Shown one piece after another: positions 1 through 6,109 of a DNA stretch of 8,949 nucleotides; the first letter of the stretch is position 1, and each line of letters starts with the position of its first letter. The notes under the pieces were generated by a model. It saw only the letters and a program-made list of their open reading frames with translations, had not been told where the DNA came from and made no database searches. The translations under genes and the position numbers were made by a program. The stretch comes from Thermoleophilia bacterium (lineage in GTDB: Bacteria; Actinomycetota; Thermoleophilia; Gaiellales; F1-60-MAGs149): positions 1 through 8,949 of the forward strand of contig JAEMTW010000009.1 in the NCBI GenBank assembly GCA_016462095.1. Reading direction: 5' to 3'.

Positions 1-1
1 C

Positions 2-64
2 CGCGATGGTCGCGACATGCCGAGCGAGCCGATCACCATGACGGTCACGATCGTCGAGGACTAG
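2..64 (+). CDS. C-terminal end of an unidentified protein (5' truncated by window edge)
   Basis: An open frame enters from the left edge and ends at TAG 62-64. It gives about 20 residues, RDGRDMPSEPITMTVTIVED. Nearly every codon ends in G or C, as in the genuine genes of this window, which supports real coding. The alternating hydrophobic/Thr pattern (ITMTVTIV) looks like a final beta strand. The visible part is far too short to assign a family. It converges on the minus-strand kinase gene, with a hairpin between them. Confidence 0.5.
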   Translation, partial: RDGRDMPSEPITMTVTIVED

Positions 65-94
65 AAGACAGCTAGAAGGCACCGAGAACGACAC

Positions 95-125
95 GGGCGT
101 CGCTGGTTACCAGCCAGCGACGCCC
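95..125. terminator. Perfect 12-bp inverted repeat between convergent genes, probable terminator
   Basis: GGGCGTCGCTGG (95-106) pairs perfectly with CCAGCGACGCCC (114-125) around a 7-base loop (107-113). The loop contains the TAA stop (107-109) of the minus-strand kinase gene, so one arm is that gene's last codons. The T-run after the stem is poor on both strands. The convergent position fits a bidirectional terminator; efficiency cannot be judged by eye. Confidence 0.5.
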
Positions 126-616
126 AGTACGTCTCGCGCCACCTGCGCGGGAGACTGGTCATCGATGTCGATGACAGCATCGGCTCGCGCCTCCGCCCCC
201 TCCGCGTCGTACGCGTCGAGGAACGCAAGGTGCTCCGCCAACTGAACGCCACTATCTCGCAGGCGAATCCGCTGCTCAAGGACGCCCTGGTCGACTGACA
301 GTTCAACCACGGTTGTCTCACACCCGTGGAGCGCTCCGCGCACCGCAGCGATCTCCGCCGGATGACTGAGCATGCGTGCCACCGCGATGTGTTCGATACC
401 CGCGGCATGAAACGTCTGCCAAACCGCGGCAAGGTTAGCGACCAGCAGGTCGTGCACGGTTACCGTCGAGGCCGGTGCAGGTGTCGCCCACGCCAGCCAG
501 TCGAGATCGACGATCGCATTCGGGGTCCCGGCTTGATCGAGGATCGCCTCGATCTCGTGCAGCGTCGCAGTCTTGCCAGAGCCGACCGGACCGATCAGCA
601 GGAGTGCACGTGCCAT
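107..616 (-). CDS. Small P-loop NTPase / kinase-like protein
   Basis: This is a 169-residue cytosolic protein. Residues 5-16 form a beta strand plus a Walker A loop, LLLIGPVGSGKT. An acidic/aromatic stretch VDLDWLAW (36-43) sits where nucleoside or shikimate kinase-type proteins bind substrate. The basic segment QRIRLRDSG (115-123) resembles a lid. The size fits single-domain P-loop kinases, and no additional domain is present. The substrate is unknown. ATG at 614-616 lies only 9 bases after the TAG of the upstream alpha/beta hydrolase gene, so the two are probably co-transcribed and perhaps coupled, since no clear Shine-Dalgarno is present. The stop lies inside a terminator-like hairpin. A general AAA-type ATPase label would also be defensible; the ATP-binding call is firm, the reaction is not. 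Confidence 0.85.
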   Translation of the reverse strand: MARALLLIGPVGSGKTATLHEIEAILDQAGTPNAIVDLDWLAWATPAPASTVTVHDLLVANLAAVWQTFHAAGIEHIAVARMLSHPAEIAAVRGALHGCETTVVELSVDQGVLEQRIRLRDSGVQLAEHLAFLDAYDAEGAEARADAVIDIDDQSPAQVARDVLGVAGW

Positions 617-625
617 ACGTTCAGC

Positions 626-1684
626 CTACCGCTCGATCGCGAGCAACTCACGCAGGTTCACCTCAACCTGGGGCAGGTAGCCCGGGTCGGTCGCCATCAA
701 CCCCATGTGCCCATCGATCGATTCGATCACCCGCAGCTCGCCGTGCGGCACCATCGCGACCTCATACGCCACGTCGCGTGGTGGGAAGAACATGTCCTGA
801 CTAATCGGCATCGCAAACACGGTGGCGGTGATGCGACCAAGTGCAGCCTGTAGGTCGCCATCCGTATTGCGCGCGACGTCTGACCGCTGCCACTTCCACG
901 CCATCGAGAGCAGCGAGTTGGGGTCGAGCGGCTCGTGGTAGCCCTCAGTAAATTCGCGCTGAAAGTCTTCGAGCGTGGCAAAGTCGCCCGTGCGACGCCA
1001 GTGCTCCTGCTTGAACCACTCCGTCGACCAGCCCATCACGGCCGCGAAGCGCCCATGGAGACGGAGGCCTGAGACAACCTCGGAGGGGTCCGCATAGGCC
1101 CCGTTGTTCCAACCGGGATCGTGGGTGATCGCGTCGATCAGGTTCTGGGTATAGAGAAAGTCGTGAGGGGTGTTTTGCGCCGTGCCCGCGATCGGAGCAG
1201 CGCGACGCACCATCTCGGGAAAGCGCACGGCCCATTCCCAGACCTGCTGCGCTCCCATCGACCCGCCCACCACGAGGGCCAGACGCTCGATCCCAAAGAG
1301 CTCGCGTACCAGTCGCTCCTGCGCACGCACGTCATCGCTGATGCGCACCTTGGGAAAGTTTGGGCCCGCATGTGCACCGTCGACATTGTGGGGCGACGAG
1401 GAGAGACCGTTGCCGATCTGATTGACGATGATGATGAAGTACCGATTCGGATCGAGCGCACGCTCGGGACCGACGTAGACCCGTTGCATGACCTCGTGCG
1501 TGCCCGAGTACCACGTAGGTATCAAGATCGCGTTATCGCGCGCCTCGTTGAGTGTGCCAACCGTCGTGTAGGCGAGTTGCAGGTCAGGCAGAACGCCACC
1601 CTCGTCAAGCGGAAAGTCGCCAAGCGAGTACAGCTCGTACGGTCCGTGGACCTCCGGCGTGTAAAACGGGTTCTCGATCGCCAT
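626..1684 (-). CDS. MetX-family alpha/beta hydrolase (homoserine O-acetyltransferase-like)
   Basis: This 352-residue protein has the alpha/beta-hydrolase fold in MetX arrangement. The nucleophile elbow is VVGGSMGAQQ with Ser142, the acidic residue is Asp297 in SQDMFFPP, and the catalytic His is His326 in DGHMGLM. The segment VNQIGNGLSSSP (88-99) replaces the GSTGP-type loop I expect in true homoserine acetyltransferases and is typical of MetX-like hydrolases of uncertain substrate. A methionine role is therefore possible but not established. ATG at 1682-1684 is chosen because GGAGGAG (1691-1697) lies 6 bases upstream and the family N-terminus starts here. The frame stays open upstream but would run through the RNase P RNA gene. 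It heads a two-gene unit with the P-loop kinase and is divergent from rnpB. Confidence 0.88.
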   Translation of the reverse strand: MAIENPFYTPEVHGPYELYSLGDFPLDEGGVLPDLQLAYTTVGTLNEARDNAILIPTWYSGTHEVMQRVYVGPERALDPNRYFIIIVNQIGNGLSSSPHNVDGAHAGPNFPKVRISDDVRAQERLVRELFGIERLALVVGGSMGAQQVWEWAVRFPEMVRRAAPIAGTAQNTPHDFLYTQNLIDAITHDPGWNNGAYADPSEVVSGLRLHGRFAAVMGWSTEWFKQEHWRRTGDFATLEDFQREFTEGYHEPLDPNSLLSMAWKWQRSDVARNTDGDLQAALGRITATVFAMPISQDMFFPPRDVAYEVAMVPHGELRVIESIDGHMGLMATDPGYLPQVEVNLRELLAIER

Positions 1685-1690
1685 CGCGTG

Positions 1691-1697
1691 CTCCTCC
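1691..1697 (-). promoter_or_regulatory. Strong Shine-Dalgarno for the MetX-like gene
   Basis: On the minus strand GGAGGAG sits 6 bases before ATG 1682-1684. It decides the start of a frame that otherwise remains open upstream into the RNase P RNA gene. Confidence 0.85.
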
Positions 1698-1752
1698 GCA
1701 GTCTGCTGCGGCTGTTGTACCACGCCTACGCTCGCTGATTGGCGACATCCGA

Positions 1753-1758
1753 TACAAT
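1753..1758 (+). promoter_or_regulatory. -10 element of the rnpB promoter
   Basis: TACAAT (five of six bases match TATAAT) ends 5 bases before 1764, where the P1 helix of the RNase P RNA begins, the right distance for transcription to start at the mature 5' end. No good -35 hexamer is visible at 16-18 bases. Confidence 0.6.
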
Positions 1759-1763
1759 CTCGC

Positions 1764-2102
<339 letters not shown>

Positions 2103-2105
2103 CAG

Positions 2106-2143
2106 CGACGCCCCCGCCCACCGGCGGGGGCGTCGGCCTTTCT
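2106..2143 (+). terminator. Rho-independent terminator of rnpB
   Basis: A 13-bp perfect stem, CGACGCCCCCGCC (2106-2118) with GGCGGGGGCGTCG (2123-2135), has a 4-base loop and is followed by GCCTTTCT. It begins 4 bases after the RNase P RNA P1 helix. Confidence 0.88.
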
Positions 2144-2187
2144 GATCCCCGCACGGCAACTGCGAGCCAGCGATGCTGCGGCCGCGA

Positions 2188-2200
2188 TACCCTTAGTACA
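2188..2200 (+). promoter_or_regulatory. Probable -10 box and transcription start at the AUG of the CrtA-like gene (leaderless)
   Basis: TACCCT (2188-2193) fits the TAnnnT pattern of GC-rich -10 boxes. Six bases separate it from ATG 2200-2202, so the predicted +1 coincides with the A of the start codon. There is no Shine-Dalgarno, and a same-frame TAG at 2194-2196 excludes an upstream start. No convincing -35 is visible. Confidence 0.45.
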
Positions 2201-2904
2201 TGCTGGTATCTGTCTCTCTGATCTCCTACCCGCCTGCGAAGCGACGTTGGGCGTTTGGGCGGATGGGCCTCGATCGACCCGATCTTCGGTCCACGCCCGG
2301 GCTCGGCTTTCGTCGCATGGTCGGCACAGCCCAAGGGCGCTCCTTGGCCTGGAAGCCCGACCTCCTGCGCTGGGGTCTGATCGCCTGTTGGGACAACGAG
2401 GAGCACCTCGACGAGTTTCTCGCCGAGTCGCCCATCGCAGCACGCTGGCGTGAACATGCCAGTGAGGTCTGGACGATGCGGATGATCCCGATTAAGTCGG
2501 TCGGCGAATGGGGCGGTTCGAATCCTTTTACCGCCGCTGAGGACACCCCTGAGGATGGTCCCTGCGCCGTAATTACCCGTGCGACGCTCCGTGCCCGCCA
2601 TACCAAGAGTTTTCATGATGCCGTTCCCGCCATCGATCTGGATCTTGCGCGAGCGCATGGCCTGCTCGGCAGCGTGGGTTTCGGCGAATCCCCGGTTGTC
2701 CATCAAGGCACGCTTACGCTCTGGAAGTCGCAGGCGTCGATGCGCGAGTTTGCCTACGGTACGGCCGCCCATCGTGAGGCCATGCGGCGCCGCACCGACG
2801 AGCGCTGGTACTCCGAAGAGCTGTTCGCACGCTTTCGACCGGTGTCGAGCGAGGGCACGTGGGGCGGCGCCAATCCGCTCGCAGGGCTCACCACGCCGAC
2901 ATGA
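2200..2904 (+). CDS. CrtA-like (spheroidene monooxygenase family) carotenoid oxygenase
   Basis: This 234-residue protein resembles CrtA, the enzyme that adds keto groups to acyclic carotenoids in purple bacteria. CrtA-type segments are visible: RRWAFGRMG (15-23), STPGLGFRRMVGT (31-43), WGLIACWDN (58-66), SPIAARWREHASEVWT (77-92) and GEWGGSNPF (102-110). The second half repeats the first: SEGTWGGANPL (217-227) echoes the first GEWGGSNPF, and both halves share a strand-helix layout, consistent with a duplicated dimeric alpha-beta-barrel-like unit. There is no signal peptide or membrane span. ATG 2200 is the only reasonable start because a same-frame stop lies 3 bases upstream. It overlaps the downstream glycosyltransferase gene as ATGA. 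Its exact substrate is not known, and non-phototrophic members may oxidise other carotenoids. Confidence 0.85.
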   Translation: MLVSVSLISYPPAKRRWAFGRMGLDRPDLRSTPGLGFRRMVGTAQGRSLAWKPDLLRWGLIACWDNEEHLDEFLAESPIAARWREHASEVWTMRMIPIKSVGEWGGSNPFTAAEDTPEDGPCAVITRATLRARHTKSFHDAVPAIDLDLARAHGLLGSVGFGESPVVHQGTLTLWKSQASMREFAYGTAAHREAMRRRTDERWYSEELFARFRPVSSEGTWGGANPLAGLTTPT

Positions 2905-4025
2905 TCGTGCTGTATCTCTTGGCTGCTGCCGAAGCAGTCGCTGCGGTAATCGTTCTAGCGCGCCTAACGCGTGGCAAAGATCTCCCCAAGCCACTGCGTC
3001 CCGGCAACACCGCCCGGCCTGGCTCGATCAGCATCGTGATTCCAGCGCGGAATGAGGCAGACCGCATTCGCCCGCTCCTGACAGCCCTCGCGCAGACCGC
3101 GAGCACCGTGCGGGAAGTGATCGTGATCGACGATCGCTCCAAGGACCAGACGGCCGCAATTGTGGCCGAGTTTAGTGCGCTGGATCCGCGTATCCGCGTG
3201 GTGCGTGGCAAAAAGCGGAAGCCTGGCTGGGTCGGCAAGCAACACGCTCTCCAACAGGGACTCCTGCTTGCTGAGGCGCCATGGACACTCTGTCTCGATG
3301 CTGACACCTGCCCCGACCCGGCCCTGCCGGATGCCCTGTTGCAGACGGCTGAGCAGCACGGCTATGACGTCGTCACTGCCGGCCCGCGCTTCGCGGTTGA
3401 TACTGCCGGCGAGGCGATGCTGCACCCGGCTCTGCTCGCCACCCTCGTATACCGCTTCGGTCCACCGACGGTTGCGCCCGCCGCGAGCACACGAATGATT
3501 GCCAATGGTCAGTGCCTGCTGGTGCCGACTGCGCGCTTTCGTTTAGCTGGCGGCTGGGAGCCAGTTGCCGCCAACATGACGGAGGACATCGCACTCGCCC
3601 GACACCTCGTGCGGTCTGGGTGGAAGCTCGGGATGGCGAACGCGGCCCCGCTGCTGCTGGTAGACATGCATGCCTCCACCCGTGAGGCGTGGCGCGAGTG
3701 GGGTCGGTCGATTGCCCTGCCCGGCGTGGCGTCGGGCCGCGAACAGTTGGTCGATAGCGTCGTGCTCTTCTTCGCCCTCGCTTTGCCACCCTGGATGGTT
3801 GTGGCCGCGATCCTCACCCAGAATCTGCTGATCGCAATTCCGGCACTGGTGCTGCTCGCGGTTCGACTCATGTTTCAGATCGTCCTGCGCCCAAACTACG
3901 AGAGCCCCGGTTGGACGTACTGGCTTGCACCGCTGGCCGATGGCGCCGCCGTGCTGCGTCTGATCATCTCGGCTGTGCGCCCAAATCGCAGCTGGCGCGG
4001 GCGCTCGTACGATCAATCGGGCTGA
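2901..4025 (+). CDS. GT2 family glycosyltransferase, CrtQ/CruC-like (carotenoid-type), membrane-anchored
   Basis: This 374-residue protein has an N-terminal membrane span (2-21), a GT-A domain and C-terminal hydrophobic spans (about 284-306, 308-329 and 340-359). GT2 motifs are IVIPARNE (45-52), VIDDRSKD (75-82), the DxD motif CLDADT (131-136), NGQCLLV (202-208) and the acidic pair in MTEDIALA (226-233). KPGWVGKQHALQQG (107-120) and the terminal RSWRGRSY (363-370) resemble the CrtQ/CruC group that glycosylates carotenoids. ATG 2901-2903 overlaps the TGA of the CrtA-like gene (ATGA), which signals translational coupling; only a weak, distant AGGG precedes it. A start 14 codons upstream is possible but would sit inside the previous gene. 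The sugar donor and acceptor are not visible. The tail overlaps the convergent acyltransferase gene by 13 bases. Confidence 0.85.
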   Translation: MIVLYLLAAAEAVAAVIVLARLTRGKDLPKPLRPGNTARPGSISIVIPARNEADRIRPLLTALAQTASTVREVIVIDDRSKDQTAAIVAEFSALDPRIRVVRGKKRKPGWVGKQHALQQGLLLAEAPWTLCLDADTCPDPALPDALLQTAEQHGYDVVTAGPRFAVDTAGEAMLHPALLATLVYRFGPPTVAPAASTRMIANGQCLLVPTARFRLAGGWEPVAANMTEDIALARHLVRSGWKLGMANAAPLLLVDMHASTREAWREWGRSIALPGVASGREQLVDSVVLFFALALPPWMVVAAILTQNLLIAIPALVLLAVRLMFQIVLRPNYESPGWTYWLAPLADGAAVLRLIISAVRPNRSWRGRSYDQSG

Positions 4026-4597
4026 TGCTTGTCGATGCCTGCGCGTTTGAGCGCTAAGTCGGCCAGCCCCGAGCGAGCGCTGATCAGCACCAAGAGTGCG
4101 ACGATGGCAAACAATTCGATGCCGGCGCCGTAGATGATCCACGTTGCGAATGGCGCTGTGATCATCGCTGCCTGGATGCCACGCGCGAAGTCCCACCGCC
4201 AGCGCACGATCAGCAAGGCCACGATCGCGACGGCGACGGCCAGCGGCACGATCACGAGCGCACCACCCGCGAAGCAGAGGATCCCGCGTCCACCTCGGAA
4301 GCGCATGGTGACCGGAAACATGTGCCCAACGATCGCAGCCGTCCAGCCGATCACACCACCCCAGAGGCCCGCGATCATCAGGCCAGCGGCAGCACCGGCC
4401 ACACCCTTTGCCCCATCGAGGACCAGGACCGGTAGGGCCGAGCGAATCCCAAGACGCTGGCGCGCATTCCAGTAGCCGGGGTTGCGGTCACCAACGCTCC
4501 GTAGGTCCGCCACACCATGGTGCCGTGCGACGAGGTTGGCGAACGGAATACACCCGCAGGCATAGCCCACGAACCCCGCCAGCACGCACGTGATCAT
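4013..4597 (-). CDS. PlsY-like glycerol-3-phosphate acyltransferase family membrane protein (divergent)
   Basis: This 194-residue polytopic protein has the length and layout of PlsY, which acylates glycerol 3-phosphate from acyl-phosphate at the membrane. All three PlsY motifs are present but altered: GCIPFANLVAR (15-25; GSIP expected), DLRSVGDRNPGYWNAR (31-46; usually GSGN-GATN) and GHMFPVTMRFRGGRG (91-105; usually GGKG). DGAKG (61-65) matches the usual DxxKG. It therefore looks like a diverged paralogue, and its acceptor may not be glycerol 3-phosphate. The ATG overlaps the TGA of the upstream gene (TGATG); a GTG one codon earlier is equally possible. No Shine-Dalgarno is visible, so coupling is likely. 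Its convergent overlap with a carotenoid-type glycosyltransferase makes carotenoid glycoside acylation a reasonable hypothesis, not a demonstrated role. Confidence 0.82.
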   Translation of the reverse strand: MITCVLAGFVGYACGCIPFANLVARHHGVADLRSVGDRNPGYWNARQRLGIRSALPVLVLDGAKGVAGAAAGLMIAGLWGGVIGWTAAIVGHMFPVTMRFRGGRGILCFAGGALVIVPLAVAVAIVALLIVRWRWDFARGIQAAMITAPFATWIIYGAGIELFAIVALLVLISARSGLADLALKRAGIDKHQPD

Positions 4598-4953
4598 CAC
4601 GCCGAGTCGCGCGCGAGCTCGTCGACGATCGCGCCTGCCACGACCAGTCGATCGATCGCGCCGTACGCACCGGGACCCCAGGGCCAGCGTGTCAGCCACT
4701 CGACCAGGCTCCAAATTGCTGCTCGTGTCTGATCTCCGCGGGGGGCCTCCACAATCCGGCCATAGAGGCTCTCGGCGTATTCGAGCGTGACGTCGCGGTT
4801 TTTGCCACGCACACACCGGTGCCGCACGAGGATCACGACGCGTGCCACGAGCACGGTGGCAAACCGCTCGAGATCGTCGACGGTTTCACCATCGAGTTCG
4901 GCGTAGAGATCGCGCTGTGCGCGCGTCAGTAGAAGAGTGTCGGTGGAGAGCAC
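4597..4953 (-). CDS. Hypothetical protein, 118 residues, upstream of the PlsY-like gene
   Basis: I do not recognise the family. The protein looks soluble and mainly helical: an acidic/amphipathic N-terminus (about 11-30), a hydrophobic helix FATVLVARVVILVRH (31-45) followed by the basic CVRGKNRD (47-54), then a Trp-rich segment WSLVEWLTRWPWGPG (81-95) and a final helix. No catalytic motif or signal peptide is apparent. GTG 4951-4953 is the only usual start codon before the same-frame stop at 5035-5037; no Shine-Dalgarno precedes it, and a 21-base inverted repeat lies 11 bases upstream. The TGA overlaps the ATG of the PlsY-like gene, so the two are expressed together. G/C third positions support real coding. 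Confidence 0.68.
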   Translation of the reverse strand: MLSTDTLLLTRAQRDLYAELDGETVDDLERFATVLVARVVILVRHRCVRGKNRDVTLEYAESLYGRIVEAPRGDQTRAAIWSLVEWLTRWPWGPGAYGAIDRLVVAGAIVDELARDSA

Positions 4954-4956
4954 GTT

Positions 4957-4985
4957 GGAGAAATACTGCCGAATCGGTCGGCAGT
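4957..4985 (-). promoter_or_regulatory. 8-bp inverted repeat before the 118-residue gene: terminator/attenuator or operator
   Basis: ACTGCCGA (4965-4972) and TCGGCAGT (4978-4985) are exact inverted copies around a 5-base centre. On the minus strand the stem is followed by ATTTCTCC, a weak terminator-like tail after the zinc-ribbon gene. TATTTC (4965-4960) is also 6 bases from the GTG start and could be a poor -10 box. Either reading is possible. Confidence 0.4.
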
Positions 4986-5026
4986 TGTCATCCCTCGCTT
5001 CGCCGCCACCGCGGCAACGGACGACG

Positions 5027-5245
5027 CTAGACCGTCAGAACAGCAGGCTCGTCTTCGAGCACGGAGCCACATTCGCGGCAGGCCCAGGCGCGCACGCCGC
5101 CTCGCAACTCGACCCGGAAGGTCTCGCCTTCACAGACGACGCAGGTACCTTCGGTCGTCGTGTGATCGTGCGAAGCCCACGAGGCAAGGAGCTCGTCCAA
5201 GGTTGTGGTGACTGGTGCTACGGAGTGCATATCGAGTAGAAGCAT
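5027..5245 (-). CDS. Small zinc-ribbon protein downstream of lexA
   Basis: This 72-residue protein has two CxxC knuckles: Cys35/Cys38 (CVVC) and Cys56/Cys59 (CREC), with a beta-hairpin-like spacer (ETFRVELRGGVRAWA), the classic four-Cys zinc ribbon. The N-terminal 30 residues include LDELLASWASHD, which may form a helix; the tail is acidic. No DNA-binding or catalytic domain is attached. ATG 5243-5245 follows the lexA TAA by 3 bases, and its Shine-Dalgarno AGGAGG (5255-5260) lies inside the last lexA codons, so it must share the lexA transcript. Met6 is a less likely alternative start. The function is unknown; a role in DNA damage or in assisting another protein is inference from position. 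Confidence 0.82.
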   Translation of the reverse strand: MLLLDMHSVAPVTTTLDELLASWASHDHTTTEGTCVVCEGETFRVELRGGVRAWACRECGSVLEDEPAVLTV

Positions 5246-5248
5246 TGC

Positions 5249-5881
5249 TTACATCCTCCTAAAGACGCCCACAACAAGGCCCATCACGCGGACATCATCG
5301 GGGAAGAATGGCTCAAGTTGATCATTTTCTGGGTCCAAACGCACGCGACCATCGATGCGCCGCAAGCGCTTGACGGTCGCCTCTTCGCCATCGACGAGGC
5401 AGGCAACAATCTCGCCATCGGCACAATCCTCTTGCCGGCGTACGACCACAGTATCGCCGTCGAGAATGCCCGCGTTAATCATCGACTCGCCACGGACCTT
5501 GAGCAGAAAGTTCTCGCCACTGCTCGTAATTTGCTCGGGCACGGCGATGTGCTCTTCAATGTTTTGCTCGGCCAAAATCGGCGAACCCGCGGCAATGCTG
5601 CCCAGCATCGGCAGCATCCGTACGCCCGCACGTTCGGCCGCCTCGGCGTGCTGTGCGATGCGGGCTGCACGCCGCTCGCCAAGATCGATCGCGCGTGGCT
5701 TCGTCGCATCGCGTCGAAGATCACCACTCAACTCGAGCGCCTTGAGGTGTGCGTGCACCGTCGAGGGCGACGCCAGCCCGACCGCGTCGCCAATTTCGCG
5801 CACGGTCGGCGGATAGCCGTTTTCTTCGATGTACTGCTCGACGACGTCGAGGACTTGTTGTTGACGCTTCGTGAGTGCCAT
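5249..5881 (-). CDS. lexA: LexA repressor, SOS regulon master regulator
   Basis: This is a 210-residue LexA of normal length. The N-terminal winged helix-turn-helix spans about 2-65 (LTKRQQQVLDVV, YPPTVREIG, SPSTVHAHLKALE). The self-cleavage site is Ala98-Gly99 in SIAAGSP, and the catalytic dyad is Ser133 (GESM) and Lys171 (TVKR). It binds SOS boxes and, when RecA-ssDNA filaments form, cleaves itself and releases the regulon. ATG 5879-5881 was chosen because GGAG (5889-5892) lies 7 bases upstream and MALTKRQQ is the usual LexA N-terminus; a 21-residue upstream extension of the frame would run across the operators. Two perfect SOS palindromes precede it, indicating autorepression. The zinc-ribbon gene follows after 3 bases. 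Confidence 0.97.
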   Translation of the reverse strand: MALTKRQQQVLDVVEQYIEENGYPPTVREIGDAVGLASPSTVHAHLKALELSGDLRRDATKPRAIDLGERRAARIAQHAEAAERAGVRMLPMLGSIAAGSPILAEQNIEEHIAVPEQITSSGENFLLKVRGESMINAGILDGDTVVVRRQEDCADGEIVACLVDGEEATVKRLRRIDGRVRLDPENDQLEPFFPDDVRVMGLVVGVFRRM

Positions 5882-5894
5882 GCGTGGACTCCAA

Positions 5895-5910
5895 TCGAAC
5901 GGGTGTTCGT
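5895..5910. promoter_or_regulatory. SOS box 1 (LexA operator, start-site proximal)
   Basis: TCGAACGGGTGTTCGT contains GAAC-N4-GTTC (5897-5908), the LexA operator core of Gram-positive and actinobacterial genomes. It lies at or just downstream of the predicted lexA transcription start, 14 bases before the start codon. Confidence 0.9.
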
Positions 5911-5915
5911 GTCGA

Positions 5916-5944
5916 ACTATGGCACATCGAACGCGTGTTCGCAA
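5916..5944 (-). promoter_or_regulatory. Likely lexA core promoter
   Basis: On the minus strand TTGCGA (5944-5939) and CATAGT (5921-5916) are separated by exactly 17 bases, resembling -35 and -10 hexamers. SOS box 2 overlaps the -35 and spacer, and SOS box 1 covers the predicted start, so LexA would block RNA polymerase. The hexamers match consensus only partly. Confidence 0.5.
5927..5942. promoter_or_regulatory. SOS box 2 (LexA operator, upstream)
   Basis: TCGAACGCGTGTTCGC contains a second GAAC-N4-GTTC (5929-5940). Its centre is 32 bp from that of box 1, about three helical turns. A lone half-site TCGAAC (5912-5917) lies between them. Confidence 0.9.
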
Positions 5945-6003
5945 GTCGGATTGTCAATTCCCTCAAAAGCGACCGCCCAGCGCGGCAAGAGGCCCGGTTC
6001 GTT

Positions 6004-6009
6004 TACCAT
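6004..6009 (+). promoter_or_regulatory. Possible -10 box of the tRNA-Leu gene
   Basis: TACCAT, preceded by TT, ends 10 bases before the mature tRNA 5' end. No recognisable -35 hexamer lies 16-19 bases upstream, so this is tentative. Confidence 0.35.
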
Positions 6010-6019
6010 CCGCGGGCAC

Positions 6020-6103
<84 letters not shown>

Positions 6104-6109
6104 TGACAG

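Noticed and set aside
1739..1744. TTGGCG as -35 box of rnpB
   Set aside because: It is only 8 bases from the TACAAT -10 box, far too close for a sigma-70-type promoter.
4598..4816. N-terminal extension of the PlsY-like protein by 73 residues
   Set aside because: It overlaps the 118-residue gene in another frame and is Arg-rich; the PlsY family begins at the first membrane segment near 4597.
5952..5957. Perfect TTGACA on the minus strand upstream of lexA
   Set aside because: No -10 hexamer lies 16-18 bases downstream of it (GCGTTC at 17). The TTGCGA/CATAGT pair fits better, so it is probably chance.
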